Origin: Bog-113 sp963752695
GTDB taxonomy: Bacteria; Acidobacteriota; Terriglobia; Bryobacterales; Bryobacteraceae
Direction of reading: 5' to 3'
Assembly (NCBI GenBank): GCA_963752695.1
Contig: CAVVZB010000001.1
Span: 186,001 to 250,000, forward strand
DNA: 64,000 bases
In this document: piece after piece, positions 52,491-61,969 of the stretch
Layout of the letters: every line of letters begins with the position of its first letter
Numbering within the stretch: position 1 is the stretch's first letter
Notes under the pieces: generated by a model
Databases searched by the model: none
The model's input: the letters and a program-made list of their open reading frames with translations, nothing else
What the model was told of the DNA's origin: nothing
Position numbers and translations under genes: made by a program

Positions 52491-55285
52491 GCACGATCTT
52501 CTCCGGGTCGAGCGACTGCAAGACGGCGGCGCTCCACAACATGCGCACCGTCCAGGGCACCGGTGTTCTAATCGCCGTGAACGCGGAAACCCAGGTCATC
52601 GAGTACTGCTCGGCTAATTTCAGCGAATTGCTGGGTCTAGCGCCTGCCGGCCTGCTCGGGAAGACCGGTGCGGAGTGCTGGGGCGATCAATGGCCCGCAC
52701 TCGCAGGCTGCGCCCAGCGCGAAGGCGCTTTGCAGTTTCGCGACATGCCGGGTCCGGTGCCTCTCAGTGTGACCGGTCATCGCCGGGGCGCCCACCACAT
52801 TCTCGAATGGGAGCCCGGTCATTCGCCCGAGCGGCATTGGTGGGACCACTCCTCGCGAACCCGCTTCCTGGAAGCCTTAACTAAAGTGCATACGGTGGAG
52901 CAATGCCGCGAGTTCCTGGTCCGCTGGGTGGCCGAGCGATCCGGATACGACCGCGTCCTGATGTACCGATTTCTCCCGGAATGGCACGGCGAAGTGGTGC
53001 ATGAGCAGTGCCGCCCCGGAGTGGAAGGTTATTTGGGTCTGCGCTTTCCGGCTTCCGATATCCCACCGAATGCCCGCCAGTTATTTACCTTAAATTGGCA
53101 GCGCGCGATCGTGGACGTCGATTCCGAGCCGTCCCCGGTATTGCAACTGAGCGAGGATTCCCAAGCGCTCGATCTGACCTATTCCACGCTCCGCTCGGCT
53201 CATCCGGCGCACATCCAATACCTGAAGAATATGGGCGTTGCAGCTTCCCTGACGCTCTCCCTGGTGATCCGCGGGAAGCTTTGGGGTCTCATTGCCTGCC
53301 ATCACCTGTCGCCCCGCGCGCTGCCCATTGCCGACCGCCTCGCATTTGAGGAAATGGCCCGGATTGTAGCCCTGCACCTAAGCAATCTGCTTGGCTTGAT
53401 TGAGCAAGAGACTCGGGCGCACGTCCGCGGGCAGTTATCGACGGTGCGCGGGGCCATGACGGCGGCCATCGACGACGCCCGGCTCGCGCTTTCCCACAAC
53501 TTAGGCGCCATTCGCCAGACGTTTGGAGCCGGCGGCGGCTGGCTCCACTACGAAGGCGAGGATTTCTTTTGCGGCATGACGCCCGATCCGCTGTCGCTTG
53601 CTCCCTTGCGCGATTTCCTGGAACGCTACCCGCGCGACGAGGTTTCGTTTTATAACGTAGTACCCGAACCGCTCCTGCCTTACCGCGCCTTAGCCGCGCA
53701 CGCCAGCGGGTTACTGTTCATCCCTCTCAGCGGCACCGACTTCCTTGCGTTAATGCGCCCGGAAGTGATCGATACAGTGAATTGGGCCGGCAGGCCGGAT
53801 TTCGCACAGGAATATAAGCCCACCGCGACCCAACAACTGACCCCGCGCAATTCCTTCGCGGTTTGGTCGCAGCGCGTCCGCAATACGGCGCAACCCTGGA
53901 CCGATTGCGAGATCGAGCATGCAGCCACGCTGCGGGGCGAAATCCAGTCGTTCATCGGCACGGCCCGCCTGGAGCAGATCGCGCTGCACGATTCCCTCAC
54001 CGGCTTGGCCAATCGTCTGTTGTTTGAACGGCGCCTTCAGCAGGAAGTCCGAACCGCCATGACCCGCGGCACATCGTTTGCGGTCCATATGATCGACCTG
54101 GATCGCTTCAAGAACGTCAACGACACGCTGGGCCATGCGGCGGGCGATGAATTACTCTGCCAGGTAGCCGCGCGCCTGAAAGAGCAGTTTCGCAAGGGAG
54201 ATACGATTGCGCGTTTGGGTGGCGATGAGTTTGCCATCCTCCAGGCCGAATTGGATGACAGGGCCGTCGCTTTTTCCTTGGCGCAACGGGTGGTGCAAAC
54301 GCTCTCCGAGCCCTTCCAGATCAGCGGACAAACCGTGAGTATCGGGGCCAGTATCGGTATTTCGATGTGCCCGCTGGATACGGTGGATGAGGACGAACTG
54401 CTCGAGTGCGCCGACGCCGCGCTTTACCAGGTGAAACGCTCGGGAAGAAATGCGGTCTCGCTCTACGTTCCCGACATGCGATCTACGCAGGTCCGCGGCA
54501 CCGATGGCGAGGTGCTGCTACACGCCCTGAATGACAACCAGTTCCGGCTGGTGTATCAGCCCGTGGTGGATGCACGCACGGGAGCGTTGCGCGGGCTGGA
54601 AGCGTTCCTGCGCTGGCACCAGCCAGATGGCGTCGTCTTGTCCGCTGGCGAGTTCATGCCCGCGGTGGAGCAGAAGCGGCTGGCCCCGGCGTTTTCCGAA
54701 TGGGTCATGGATCAGGTGTTCCGGCAATACCAGCAGTGGCTTCGCCAGGGTTTGGCGACGGTGCCGCTAACCGTCAATGTGGGCGTTTCGGAGTTCACCA
54801 GCCAGGACCTTCTCAGTCAGATCGAACGTCTTTCCAACCGCTATGAGACCGGCACGCATTGGCTAAGGCTGGATGTTAAAGAGCAGGCGCTGGTCACCGA
54901 TATCGCGCATGCCATCCGGAAGCTCGGACGTCTGCGCGAAATCGGCGTTGGCGCGAATCTCGATAACTTCGGGCGCGGTTTTGTCCCTCTTGGCTACCTG
55001 ACCCAACTGCCGTTCCGCGGCGTTAAGTTGGACGGGACGCTTTTATCGCATAAGAGCGATCGGCAATACTTCCAGGCGCTGTTCAATATTGTTCAGACGA
55101 TCGCCCAGGTGTCGAGCGCACAGTTAACGGTGACCCGGGTGGAAACGCCCGAGTTCCGCGATACTCTGGCCTCGCTTCGGATCGATTACTTGCAGGGCTA
55201 CGCGATTGCGCGCCCCGCTGATGCCGCCCAGGCTGCCGATTGGCTGCTCCACCCCGATACACCACTGATCTCGCGCGCGGCCTGA
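52487..55285 (+). CDS. Bacteriophytochrome with GGDEF and degraded EAL
   Basis: The product has 932 residues. Cys11 sits where biliverdin attaches. PAS (about 15-115) is followed by GAF with FPASDIP (187-193), YLKNMGV and LIACHH (271-273), then PHY with TPRNSF (452-457). GGDEF (578-582) is intact, with product-inhibition site RKGD (569-572). The EAL domain (about 675-930) reads LEAF, but LDNFG replaces DDFG, LDVKE replaces the ELTE-type motif and TRVET replaces EGVET. It is therefore predicted to be an active diguanylate cyclase with an inactive phosphodiesterase lobe, controlled by red/far-red light. It is coupled to bphO upstream. Confidence 0.93.
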   Translation: MSTIFSGSSDCKTAALHNMRTVQGTGVLIAVNAETQVIEYCSANFSELLGLAPAGLLGKTGAECWGDQWPALAGCAQREGALQFRDMPGPVPLSVTGHRRGAHHILEWEPGHSPERHWWDHSSRTRFLEALTKVHTVEQCREFLVRWVAERSGYDRVLMYRFLPEWHGEVVHEQCRPGVEGYLGLRFPASDIPPNARQLFTLNWQRAIVDVDSEPSPVLQLSEDSQALDLTYSTLRSAHPAHIQYLKNMGVAASLTLSLVIRGKLWGLIACHHLSPRALPIADRLAFEEMARIVALHLSNLLGLIEQETRAHVRGQLSTVRGAMTAAIDDARLALSHNLGAIRQTFGAGGGWLHYEGEDFFCGMTPDPLSLAPLRDFLERYPRDEVSFYNVVPEPLLPYRALAAHASGLLFIPLSGTDFLALMRPEVIDTVNWAGRPDFAQEYKPTATQQLTPRNSFAVWSQRVRNTAQPWTDCEIEHAATLRGEIQSFIGTARLEQIALHDSLTGLANRLLFERRLQQEVRTAMTRGTSFAVHMIDLDRFKNVNDTLGHAAGDELLCQVAARLKEQFRKGDTIARLGGDEFAILQAELDDRAVAFSLAQRVVQTLSEPFQISGQTVSIGASIGISMCPLDTVDEDELLECADAALYQVKRSGRNAVSLYVPDMRSTQVRGTDGEVLLHALNDNQFRLVYQPVVDARTGALRGLEAFLRWHQPDGVVLSAGEFMPAVEQKRLAPAFSEWVMDQVFRQYQQWLRQGLATVPLTVNVGVSEFTSQDLLSQIERLSNRYETGTHWLRLDVKEQALVTDIAHAIRKLGRLREIGVGANLDNFGRGFVPLGYLTQLPFRGVKLDGTLLSHKSDRQYFQALFNIVQTIAQVSSAQLTVTRVETPEFRDTLASLRIDYLQGYAIARPADAAQAADWLLHPDTPLISRAA

Positions 55286-55298
55286 GCCGCTTTGCGCT

Positions 55299-56657
55299 TT
55301 GGGGCCCGCTGTGAAAGACTATTCGGACATGAGCCCCAAAGTGGCGATTTCCGATTCCGCTCAAGCGGCCCAGGCTTCCGGCTCGTTGCTTCCCGCAGGC
55401 AGGCTGCTGCCGTTTGTGCTGGTGACGGCGCTGTTCTTTCTCTGGGGAATCCCGAACAATCTGAACGACGTACTGATCCGTCAGTTCATGAAGTCATTTG
55501 AGATTACGCGCTTCCAGGCCGGGCTGGTGCAATCGGCGTTCTACCTCGGCTACCTGATGCTCTCACTGCCGGCGGCTCTGATTATGCGCCGCTTCGGATA
55601 CAAGAGCGGCCTGGTAATTGGCTTGCTTCTCTACGGCGCGGGCGCGTTTCTTTTCTGGCCGGCGGCGCATGCGCAGAGTTACTCGTTTTTCCTGATCGCG
55701 CTATTTGTCATCGCAAGCGGCTTGGCGTTCCTTGAGACCGGGGCGAGCCCCTTCATCGCGCAAATTGGCGCTCCGGCCACCACGGAACGAAGGCTGAATT
55801 TCTCCCAGGCATTCAATCCGCTCGGGGCGATCTCGGGAGTCCTGATCGGAACCACGTTTATCTTTTCCGGGCGGGAGCTAGCGCCTTCGGAAGTCGAATC
55901 GTTGAAAGCGGCAGGCACTTACTCGGCACTGTTGCAGCAGGAGACGTTGCGGGTTATCACACCCTACTTGATTCTGGGCTGCGTGGTTGTGTTGTGGGCC
56001 ATTCTAATCCTTGCCGTGAAGTTTCCTCTAGTGGGCGAGGAGCCCGACGAGTCGGCTTCCTCGGGCCGCGGGAACGCTTGGGACCTTCTCAAGTATCCGC
56101 ACTTTCTGCAATCGATCGCCGCTCAGTTTTTCTATGTCGGCGCACAGGTTGGGACATGGAGCTTCTTTATCCAGTACGTGCAGGACTACACCCACCAACC
56201 GGAGAAGATCGCCGGTTACTTCTTATCTGGTACTCTGGCGGCGTTCGCAGTGGGCCGCTTTAGCGCCACTTACTTCATGAAGTTTGTCGATCCAGGCCGC
56301 CTCATGGGGTTCTATAGTCTGGCGAATATCGTTCTAGTGGCGATTGGAGTCCTGTTCCCGGGTTGGCTTGGATTGTGGGCTATCTTCCTCACCAGCTTCT
56401 TCATGTCCCTGATGTTCCCGACGATCTTCGCGTTAGGATTGCGCGGACTTGGCGCGAATACAAAAGTAGGCGGGTCGCTGATCGTCATGGCGATCATTGG
56501 TGGCGCCGTCTTCACCCCGGTGATGGGTCTGGTTTTCGAATATACCCGCAGTATGGCAATCGCCATGGGCGTGCCCTTGCTCTGCTACATCTTCATCGCG
56601 TATTTTGCGTTTGTTGGGTCGCGCATTCGCACGATAGGTCTCGAATCCAATGGCTAA
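55299..56657 (+). CDS. fucP: FucP-type sugar:H+ symporter
   Basis: The frame is 452 codons from TTG 55299; GTG at 55311 or ATG at 55329 are other candidate starts. Twelve membrane segments of the major facilitator superfamily are visible. Family motifs include FFLWGIPNNLNDVLIRQF (TM1) and YLGYLMLSLPAALIMRRFGYKSG, plus SGLAFLETGASPF and FSQAFNPLGAISG. These match the L-fucose permease subfamily, which imports L-fucose or related hexoses. The 3' end overlaps rhaM by 8 bp. Placement between two c-di-GMP genes is notable. Confidence 0.9.
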   Translation: MGPAVKDYSDMSPKVAISDSAQAAQASGSLLPAGRLLPFVLVTALFFLWGIPNNLNDVLIRQFMKSFEITRFQAGLVQSAFYLGYLMLSLPAALIMRRFGYKSGLVIGLLLYGAGAFLFWPAAHAQSYSFFLIALFVIASGLAFLETGASPFIAQIGAPATTERRLNFSQAFNPLGAISGVLIGTTFIFSGRELAPSEVESLKAAGTYSALLQQETLRVITPYLILGCVVVLWAILILAVKFPLVGEEPDESASSGRGNAWDLLKYPHFLQSIAAQFFYVGAQVGTWSFFIQYVQDYTHQPEKIAGYFLSGTLAAFAVGRFSATYFMKFVDPGRLMGFYSLANIVLVAIGVLFPGWLGLWAIFLTSFFMSLMFPTIFALGLRGLGANTKVGGSLIVMAIIGGAVFTPVMGLVFEYTRSMAIAMGVPLLCYIFIAYFAFVGSRIRTIGLESNG

Positions 56658-56988
56658 CCAAGAAGTGAGACGATACGGACAAATCCTGAGGGTCCGTCCG
56701 GAGCACGAGGCGGAGTACATCCGGTACCACGAGGCTGTTTGGCCCGGGGTGTTGCAGCAAATCGCCGCTTCCAACATCCGCAATTACTCCATCTTCCTGT
56801 GGGAGCATACCCTGTTTGCGTACTTTGAATACACCGGGGATGATTTCGCCGCGGATATGGCCAAGATGGCCGCCGATCCTAAGACGCAGGAATGGTGGGC
56901 CATCATGGAGCCGATGCAGGAGCCGTTCCCCGATCGAAGACCCGGCGAGTGGTGGTCCCGCATGGAGGAAGTCTTCCACGTCGATTAG
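56650..56988 (+). CDS. rhaM: L-rhamnose/L-fucose mutarotase
   Basis: This 112-residue protein of the RhaM family has RYGQILRVRPEHEAEYIRYH, with His27 as candidate catalytic acid. WPGV, IRNYSIFLWE and EWWAIMEPMQEPF follow, all strongly conserved. It interconverts anomers of a 6-deoxyhexose. The overlap with fucP implies uptake and mutarotation of the same sugar. Isomerase, kinase and aldolase genes are not adjacent, though the MDR-SDR pair at 21 kb could oxidize such sugars. Confidence 0.92.
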   Translation: MANQEVRRYGQILRVRPEHEAEYIRYHEAVWPGVLQQIAASNIRNYSIFLWEHTLFAYFEYTGDDFAADMAKMAADPKTQEWWAIMEPMQEPFPDRRPGEWWSRMEEVFHVD

Positions 56989-57032
56989 GCCGGCAACCTA
57001 AAGCAAACCACGTTTTGTGCCGATGAGACGAT

Positions 57033-57654
57033 TTGCAACGCGGTTCTCACACTAGAAAGTTCTGGATCAGTCTCATATCCGCCGTCTGGCCTGCGCTCAT
57101 ACTGACGGGCTACATTGCGATGGCCAATTACGAGGGGAAACCCGGGGCCGGTGCAGCGCCTCTCAACGCCTGGCCGGCCGCTGCCTTCGTGCCGCGTTTT
57201 GGTGGCGTGCCCTCGCTGGTTCTGTTTGCCCACCCGCAATGTCCTTGCACGCGGGCCAGCCTTGAGCAATTGCAAAAAATCTCCACCGCTGCCGGACCAG
57301 GATTGAAAACCTATGTGTTCGTGCTCAAGCCGCAGGGTTATCCCTCAGCCTGGACTCGGTCAGCATTGTGGGCGAGCGCTGCCGCCATTCCCGGGACTAC
57401 AGTTTTACCCGATCCGGGGGGCACGGTAGCGGAAGCTTTTGGGGCTAAGACTTCCGGTCAGACGTTTTTGTTCGATCGCGCCGGGCGTCTCGTTTTTTCT
57501 GGTGGCATCACGGTATCGCGCGGACGTGCGGGCGAAGACGCGTGGCAGTAAGGCAATCATCGATTTTCTAGTTGAAGGAAAGCAGCCGGCGACGCATTCC
57601 CGCGTGTTCGGGTGCTCTCTGCTTAATCCCGGGCTGGCGCGCATTCAGCCATGA
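57033..57654 (+). pseudogene. Thioredoxin-fold membrane-anchored protein with a one-base frameshift
   Basis: From TTG 57033 the product has an N-terminal membrane anchor (about 11-30). A thioredoxin-like core follows with CPCTRASLEQL (the redox Cys pair is C-P-C) and TFLFDRAGRLVFSGG, and the frame stops at 57549-57551. The next frame continues GSKAIIDFLVEGKQPATHS and RVFGCSLLNPG up to TGA 57652-57654. Skipping the T at 57543 restores one protein of 206 residues, whose stop overlaps the next ATG as ATGA. That overlap supports the restored form. Resembles proteins annotated RedB; function is unknown. Confidence 0.75.
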
Positions 57655-60425
57655 CTAAAACGGACGCAGAGCTTAAGATCGCGATCCTTAACCGCTCGAA
57701 TGAACTCCTGGAAGAACAGGTGTTTGAAGAGCGTGTCACGGTAAGCCGCACGTTCGTCTGGCTACTAGGAATCCAGTGGATTGCGGTTCTAATCGCGACC
57801 GTGTATTGGACTCCACGGACGTGGGCCGGAGTTTCGAGTAGCATCCACCCGCACGTCTGGATGGCGTTGATCCTCGGAGGCCTGTTCACCGGTCTTCCGC
57901 TGTTCCTGGCGCGGACCGACCCAGGGTCTTTACTAACCCGCCACATGGTAGCTATTGGACAAATGCTGATGGGCAGCTTGTTGATCCATACTTCCGGCGG
58001 CCGCATCGAGAATCACTTTCACGTTTTTGGCTCGCTGGCGTTTCTGGCGCTCTATCGGGATGCCCGTGTAATTGCGACCGCCACGTTCGTGGTCGTTTTC
58101 GATCATTTCTTCCGCGGCATGTGGTTTCCGCAATCCATCTATGGCGTGGTCATTCCGCAACTCTGGCGATCGCTGGAACATGGACTATGGGTGGTGATCG
58201 AGGATGTGGTGCTTCTGGTTTCGTGCCAACAGTCGCTGGCCCAATTGCGACAGCTCGGAATCAGACGCGCCGAATTGGAACTAACCAACGATGTGATAGC
58301 GGCCCAGGTCCGTGAGGGCACAAGTCAATTACGTCAAAGCCAAAAAGCGCTAACCGCGAGTGAAAAGGATTACCGGAATCTTTTTGCCGATTCTCCGGTT
58401 GGAATGTACCGCTGTGCCTCGGACGGCCGTGTGCTGCTTGCCAACTCGCGGCTGCTCGCGATGACCGGTTACGACTCGATCGACGATCTGCGGACGGAGG
58501 GCTTCCGTCCGCCGGAAATTGAGCAGTTCACCACAAATCTTCGGAATGCCTCAAGCCATGCGGAGCTCGTGGAATTCAAGGGACTCTGGCGCCGGAAGGA
58601 CACGACCGAATTGCGGGTTTCCGGAACAGCGCGTGCGAGTCTCGACACCGCCGGGCAGCCCCGCTACATTGACGTTACGGTGGAAGACATCACCGCCCGG
58701 AGCCGCGCCGAGGATCTGGAGCGGGACCGCGCCGTCGTTCTGGAGCGGATCGGTCAAAACCGCCCGCTCTCCGAGATCCTGGACCAGATTCAGACCCTAT
58801 TGGAGAATCAAGTTGCCGGCTCGCGATGCTCCATTTCGATCGGGCCGGAGCTTAGCTCTGCTTCGGACGCCTGGGTAATCTCGCTTGGCTGCGGTGCTGG
58901 CGCTCCGATTGGAAATCTGGCTTGGTATGCGCTGCATCCTCGCCCTCCGGAAGTCTTAGAATCCCGTGCGATTCAGGAGGCGGCCCGGCTGGCCGTGATG
59001 GCCTTGGATCATGACGGGCTTTACAGGAAGTTAACGCATCAGGCGTCCTACGACGCGGTGACCGATCTTCCCAACCGCATCTATTTTGAAAGCTTGCTGG
59101 ACCAGACCATCGCCGAAGCCAAGACCAAGCAGGAATCCTTCGCGGTACTGTGGATCGAACTCGACCGCTTCAAGCAAATTAACGACACGTTGGGGTACCG
59201 GGCGGGCGATTTGCTTCTCGGGGAGATCGCTCGCAAGGTACAAGACACTCTGCAGCCGGAAGACATCATCGCGCGTATGAGTAGCGACGAGTTTGCGGTG
59301 GTGGTCCGTAATGCCACGTCGCAGGCAAGTCCCCGACAAGCCGCGGACCGGATCCAGGATGTGTTTGCAAAAACGCTCTTTCTGGAACCGCATCACGTCT
59401 CGATTTCGGCCAGCTTGGGTATAGCCGTTTTCCCTTGGGACGGGGAGACCGCCCGCGAGCTCCTGACGCACGCGGATATCGCGATGTGCCGCGCTAAGAA
59501 AGAGGGCGGAAACCGAACTGTACTTTTCGCCCCGGAGATGGGCGCCGGCATGGCCCGCCGCAAGAGTATCGAGATCCACATGACGACGGCGCTTCGGAAT
59601 CAGGAATTCGAATTGTATTTCCAGCCCCAGGTGAGCTTACCCGCAACCGATTGCCGCGTCATCGCCGGCGTTGAGGCCCTTCTGCGCTGGACCAATCCGG
59701 TGCTGGGCAGTGTGTCTCCTGCTGAATTCATTCCGGTGGCTGAGGAAACCGGAACCATTCTCGCCATTGGAGATTGGGTACTCGCGCAGGCTTGCCGTCA
59801 AAGCGTCGCCTGGGCCGCCGCCGGATTGCGTATACGTATGGGAGTGAATGTATCCGCACTCCAGTTTGCCCGCCCGGATTTCGTGCCGAAGCTCGAAGCC
59901 ACTCTGGCCGCAACAGGCGTTGACCCGGCGCTTCTCGAAGTGGAGTTGACCGAAACTTCGCTCATGCAAAATCTCGCCGACACGGATTCGAAAGTGCGGC
60001 GCCTGCGCGCACTCGGCATTAGCGTGGCGATCGACGATTTCGGTACCGGCTATTGTTCCCTCAGCTATCTGCACGGCCTTTCGGCGAACACCTTGAAAGT
60101 CGATCAGTCCTTCGTGCGCGGAATCTCGCCGGAGTCTCAGGGCCCGGCGGCCATCTTGCAGGCCATTGTAGAAATGGCGCGGTGCCTGAATCTGACCGTG
60201 ATTGCCGAAGGTGTGGAGACCGAATACCAATTCTCAGTTCTCGAAAAGACCGGCTGCGATATGGTCCAGGGCTATCTCCTGTCCAAGCCGCTCCCGGCGG
60301 CCGCGATGGAGAAACTGCTTGCCGCCAACGAGAGCAGCCGCGCCATCTATCGCCTGTCCCGCTCACTTGGCAAGAGCACGGTGGCTAGTGAGGCAGCTGA
60401 CTGGTTGGAACGCGCAGGCATATAA
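57651..60425 (+). CDS. Membrane PAS-GGDEF-EAL protein with degraded GGDEF
   Basis: The product has 924 residues. Membrane helices lie in about 35-190, with conserved HFHVFGSLAFLALYRD (122-137) and DHFFRG (151-156). A coiled coil and a PAS domain (about 236-352) follow. The GGDEF domain reads SSDEF (544-548) and has QPED in place of the RxxD inhibition site, so cyclase activity is unlikely. The EAL domain (about 645-885) is complete: EAL (675-677), NVSALQF, ELTET (765-769), DDFGTG (795-800), LKVD and EGVET (853-857). It is predicted to be a c-di-GMP phosphodiesterase. The start overlaps the frameshifted thioredoxin-like gene. Confidence 0.93.
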   Translation: MTKTDAELKIAILNRSNELLEEQVFEERVTVSRTFVWLLGIQWIAVLIATVYWTPRTWAGVSSSIHPHVWMALILGGLFTGLPLFLARTDPGSLLTRHMVAIGQMLMGSLLIHTSGGRIENHFHVFGSLAFLALYRDARVIATATFVVVFDHFFRGMWFPQSIYGVVIPQLWRSLEHGLWVVIEDVVLLVSCQQSLAQLRQLGIRRAELELTNDVIAAQVREGTSQLRQSQKALTASEKDYRNLFADSPVGMYRCASDGRVLLANSRLLAMTGYDSIDDLRTEGFRPPEIEQFTTNLRNASSHAELVEFKGLWRRKDTTELRVSGTARASLDTAGQPRYIDVTVEDITARSRAEDLERDRAVVLERIGQNRPLSEILDQIQTLLENQVAGSRCSISIGPELSSASDAWVISLGCGAGAPIGNLAWYALHPRPPEVLESRAIQEAARLAVMALDHDGLYRKLTHQASYDAVTDLPNRIYFESLLDQTIAEAKTKQESFAVLWIELDRFKQINDTLGYRAGDLLLGEIARKVQDTLQPEDIIARMSSDEFAVVVRNATSQASPRQAADRIQDVFAKTLFLEPHHVSISASLGIAVFPWDGETARELLTHADIAMCRAKKEGGNRTVLFAPEMGAGMARRKSIEIHMTTALRNQEFELYFQPQVSLPATDCRVIAGVEALLRWTNPVLGSVSPAEFIPVAEETGTILAIGDWVLAQACRQSVAWAAAGLRIRMGVNVSALQFARPDFVPKLEATLAATGVDPALLEVELTETSLMQNLADTDSKVRRLRALGISVAIDDFGTGYCSLSYLHGLSANTLKVDQSFVRGISPESQGPAAILQAIVEMARCLNLTVIAEGVETEYQFSVLEKTGCDMVQGYLLSKPLPAAAMEKLLAANESSRAIYRLSRSLGKSTVASEAADWLERAGI

Positions 60426-60454
60426 TAGCCACAACCTTTCAACGAGTGAGACCC

Positions 60455-61795
60455 ATGCCGGATAACCCCGTAGACCGCCGTGATTTCCTGAAAACCGCCG
60501 CTGGAGTTGGAGCCACCCTCGGCGCCGCTCGCAGCCTGTTCGCCGCCAAGGGACCAAGCAAAGCTTCCAGCCGCAACATCGGCGCTAACGACCGCATCAA
60601 TGTCGCCGTGGTCGGTGTCGGCGGACGCGGGTCCTACCTGGCCGGAAAATTCGCCAAATACGGCGAAGAGAATCCCAACTCCTGCCAGATCGTCGCCGTT
60701 TGCGACGTTTACGAAAAGCGCAAGCGCATCGCGGCCGAAAAGCACAATGTGAAGGGCTACCTCGATTACCGGGAAGTGCTGGCGCTCCCTGATGTCGACG
60801 CGGTTGTCGTTGCTACTCCCGATCATTGGCACGCCAAGATCGCGCTCGCCGCCATGGACGCCGGTAAGGACGTCTACTGCGAAAAGCCCATGACCCATAC
60901 GATTGCGGAAGCGCTGCAACTCTCCCGCACCGTAAAAGAGACCAAGCGCGTGCTTCAAGTGGGGTCACAGACCACTTCCGCCGATCAATGGCATCAGGCC
61001 AAGAAGGCCATTGCCGATGGCCGCATCGGACAGATGCTCGAAAGCCAGGGTTCTTACCATCGCAACTCGGTTGAGGGCGAGTGGAACTGGCCGATCGACC
61101 CGGGAGCCAGCCCGGACGGCAAGGGCGATAATTACATCGACTGGAAAACCTGGCTTGGGCCCGCGCCCAAACGCCCCTGGGACGCTGACCGCTATTTCCG
61201 CTTCCGCAAGTATTGGGACTACTCCGGAGGTATCGCCACCGACCTGTTCTTCCACGTCGTGGCGCCGCTGAACATCTGCTGGCCCGAACCGCAGTTCCCG
61301 TCCCGCGTGATGGCCAGCGGCGGAATTTATGTCTTCAAAGACGAACGGGAAGTGCCGGATTCGTTCTTCCTGCTTGCCGATTATCCGAAAGGCCACACGC
61401 TTACCCTTGGTTCGTCCATGGCTAACTCACGCCACATCCCGGGCCTGATTCGCGGCCACATGGGATCGATCGTGATGGTCGAGCATGGCGAATTCGAGCG
61501 CCCCACCGATCACATCAGCGTCTTCCCCGAAAAGAACGTCATCGATGACGCTTATAAAGCCAAGTTCGGCGATGCGGAAACCGACATCCCCGTGCAGCAG
61601 ACCGACATGATGGCCACCCACATCGGCAACTTCCTTTCCTGCATCCGTTCACGCGAAAAACCGACCCTCGATGTCGATACCGCGCTGCATGCGCAGGTCA
61701 CCATCTCCATGGCCGTCCAGTCCTACCGCGAAGGCCGCGTCCTTTACTGGGATGAGAAGGCTATGGCCGTTCTTCCCCACCCGCCGAAAGCTTAG
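60455..61795 (+). CDS. Tat-exported Gfo/Idh/MocA-family oxidoreductase
   Basis: ATG at 60455 is preferred over the GTG 9 bases upstream. The product has 446 residues and begins with a twin-arginine signal (DRRDFLKTAAG). The Rossmann motif GVGGRGSYLAG follows, then CEKPMTH (the family EKP motif with catalytic Lys) and a C-terminal alpha/beta domain. Export of folded protein with bound NAD(P) fits the Tat route. Such proteins act on sugars, inositols or glycosides. It has no operon partner here; substrate is unknown. Confidence 0.92.
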   Translation: MPDNPVDRRDFLKTAAGVGATLGAARSLFAAKGPSKASSRNIGANDRINVAVVGVGGRGSYLAGKFAKYGEENPNSCQIVAVCDVYEKRKRIAAEKHNVKGYLDYREVLALPDVDAVVVATPDHWHAKIALAAMDAGKDVYCEKPMTHTIAEALQLSRTVKETKRVLQVGSQTTSADQWHQAKKAIADGRIGQMLESQGSYHRNSVEGEWNWPIDPGASPDGKGDNYIDWKTWLGPAPKRPWDADRYFRFRKYWDYSGGIATDLFFHVVAPLNICWPEPQFPSRVMASGGIYVFKDEREVPDSFFLLADYPKGHTLTLGSSMANSRHIPGLIRGHMGSIVMVEHGEFERPTDHISVFPEKNVIDDAYKAKFGDAETDIPVQQTDMMATHIGNFLSCIRSREKPTLDVDTALHAQVTISMAVQSYREGRVLYWDEKAMAVLPHPPKA

Positions 61796-61858
61796 GTTCT
61801 GCTGTATACTGAGTATCCATTTCGATTGTTCGCTGGTGTTCGATTTTCTGATTGCAAT

Positions 61859-61905
61859 CACGCGGGGCTGCACGGCTTGAAAGCCGATGTGGCCCCGTGG
61901 TTTTT
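61859..61905 (+). terminator. Strong hairpin with T-tract upstream of the cold-shock gene
   Basis: CACG-C-GGGGC and inner GGCTT pair with AAGCC and GCCCCGTG, giving a long stem followed by GTTTTT. It lies 64 bases before the cold-shock ATG. It ends the oxidoreductase transcript and perhaps a short leader RNA starting near 61817 (TATACT box at 61805-61810). Confidence 0.75.
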
Positions 61906-61969
61906 AGAAGGTCGAAGGCGACGCTGCGATCTTTCGAATGGTCCTGAAAGACGATAAAGGAAGCTAACG

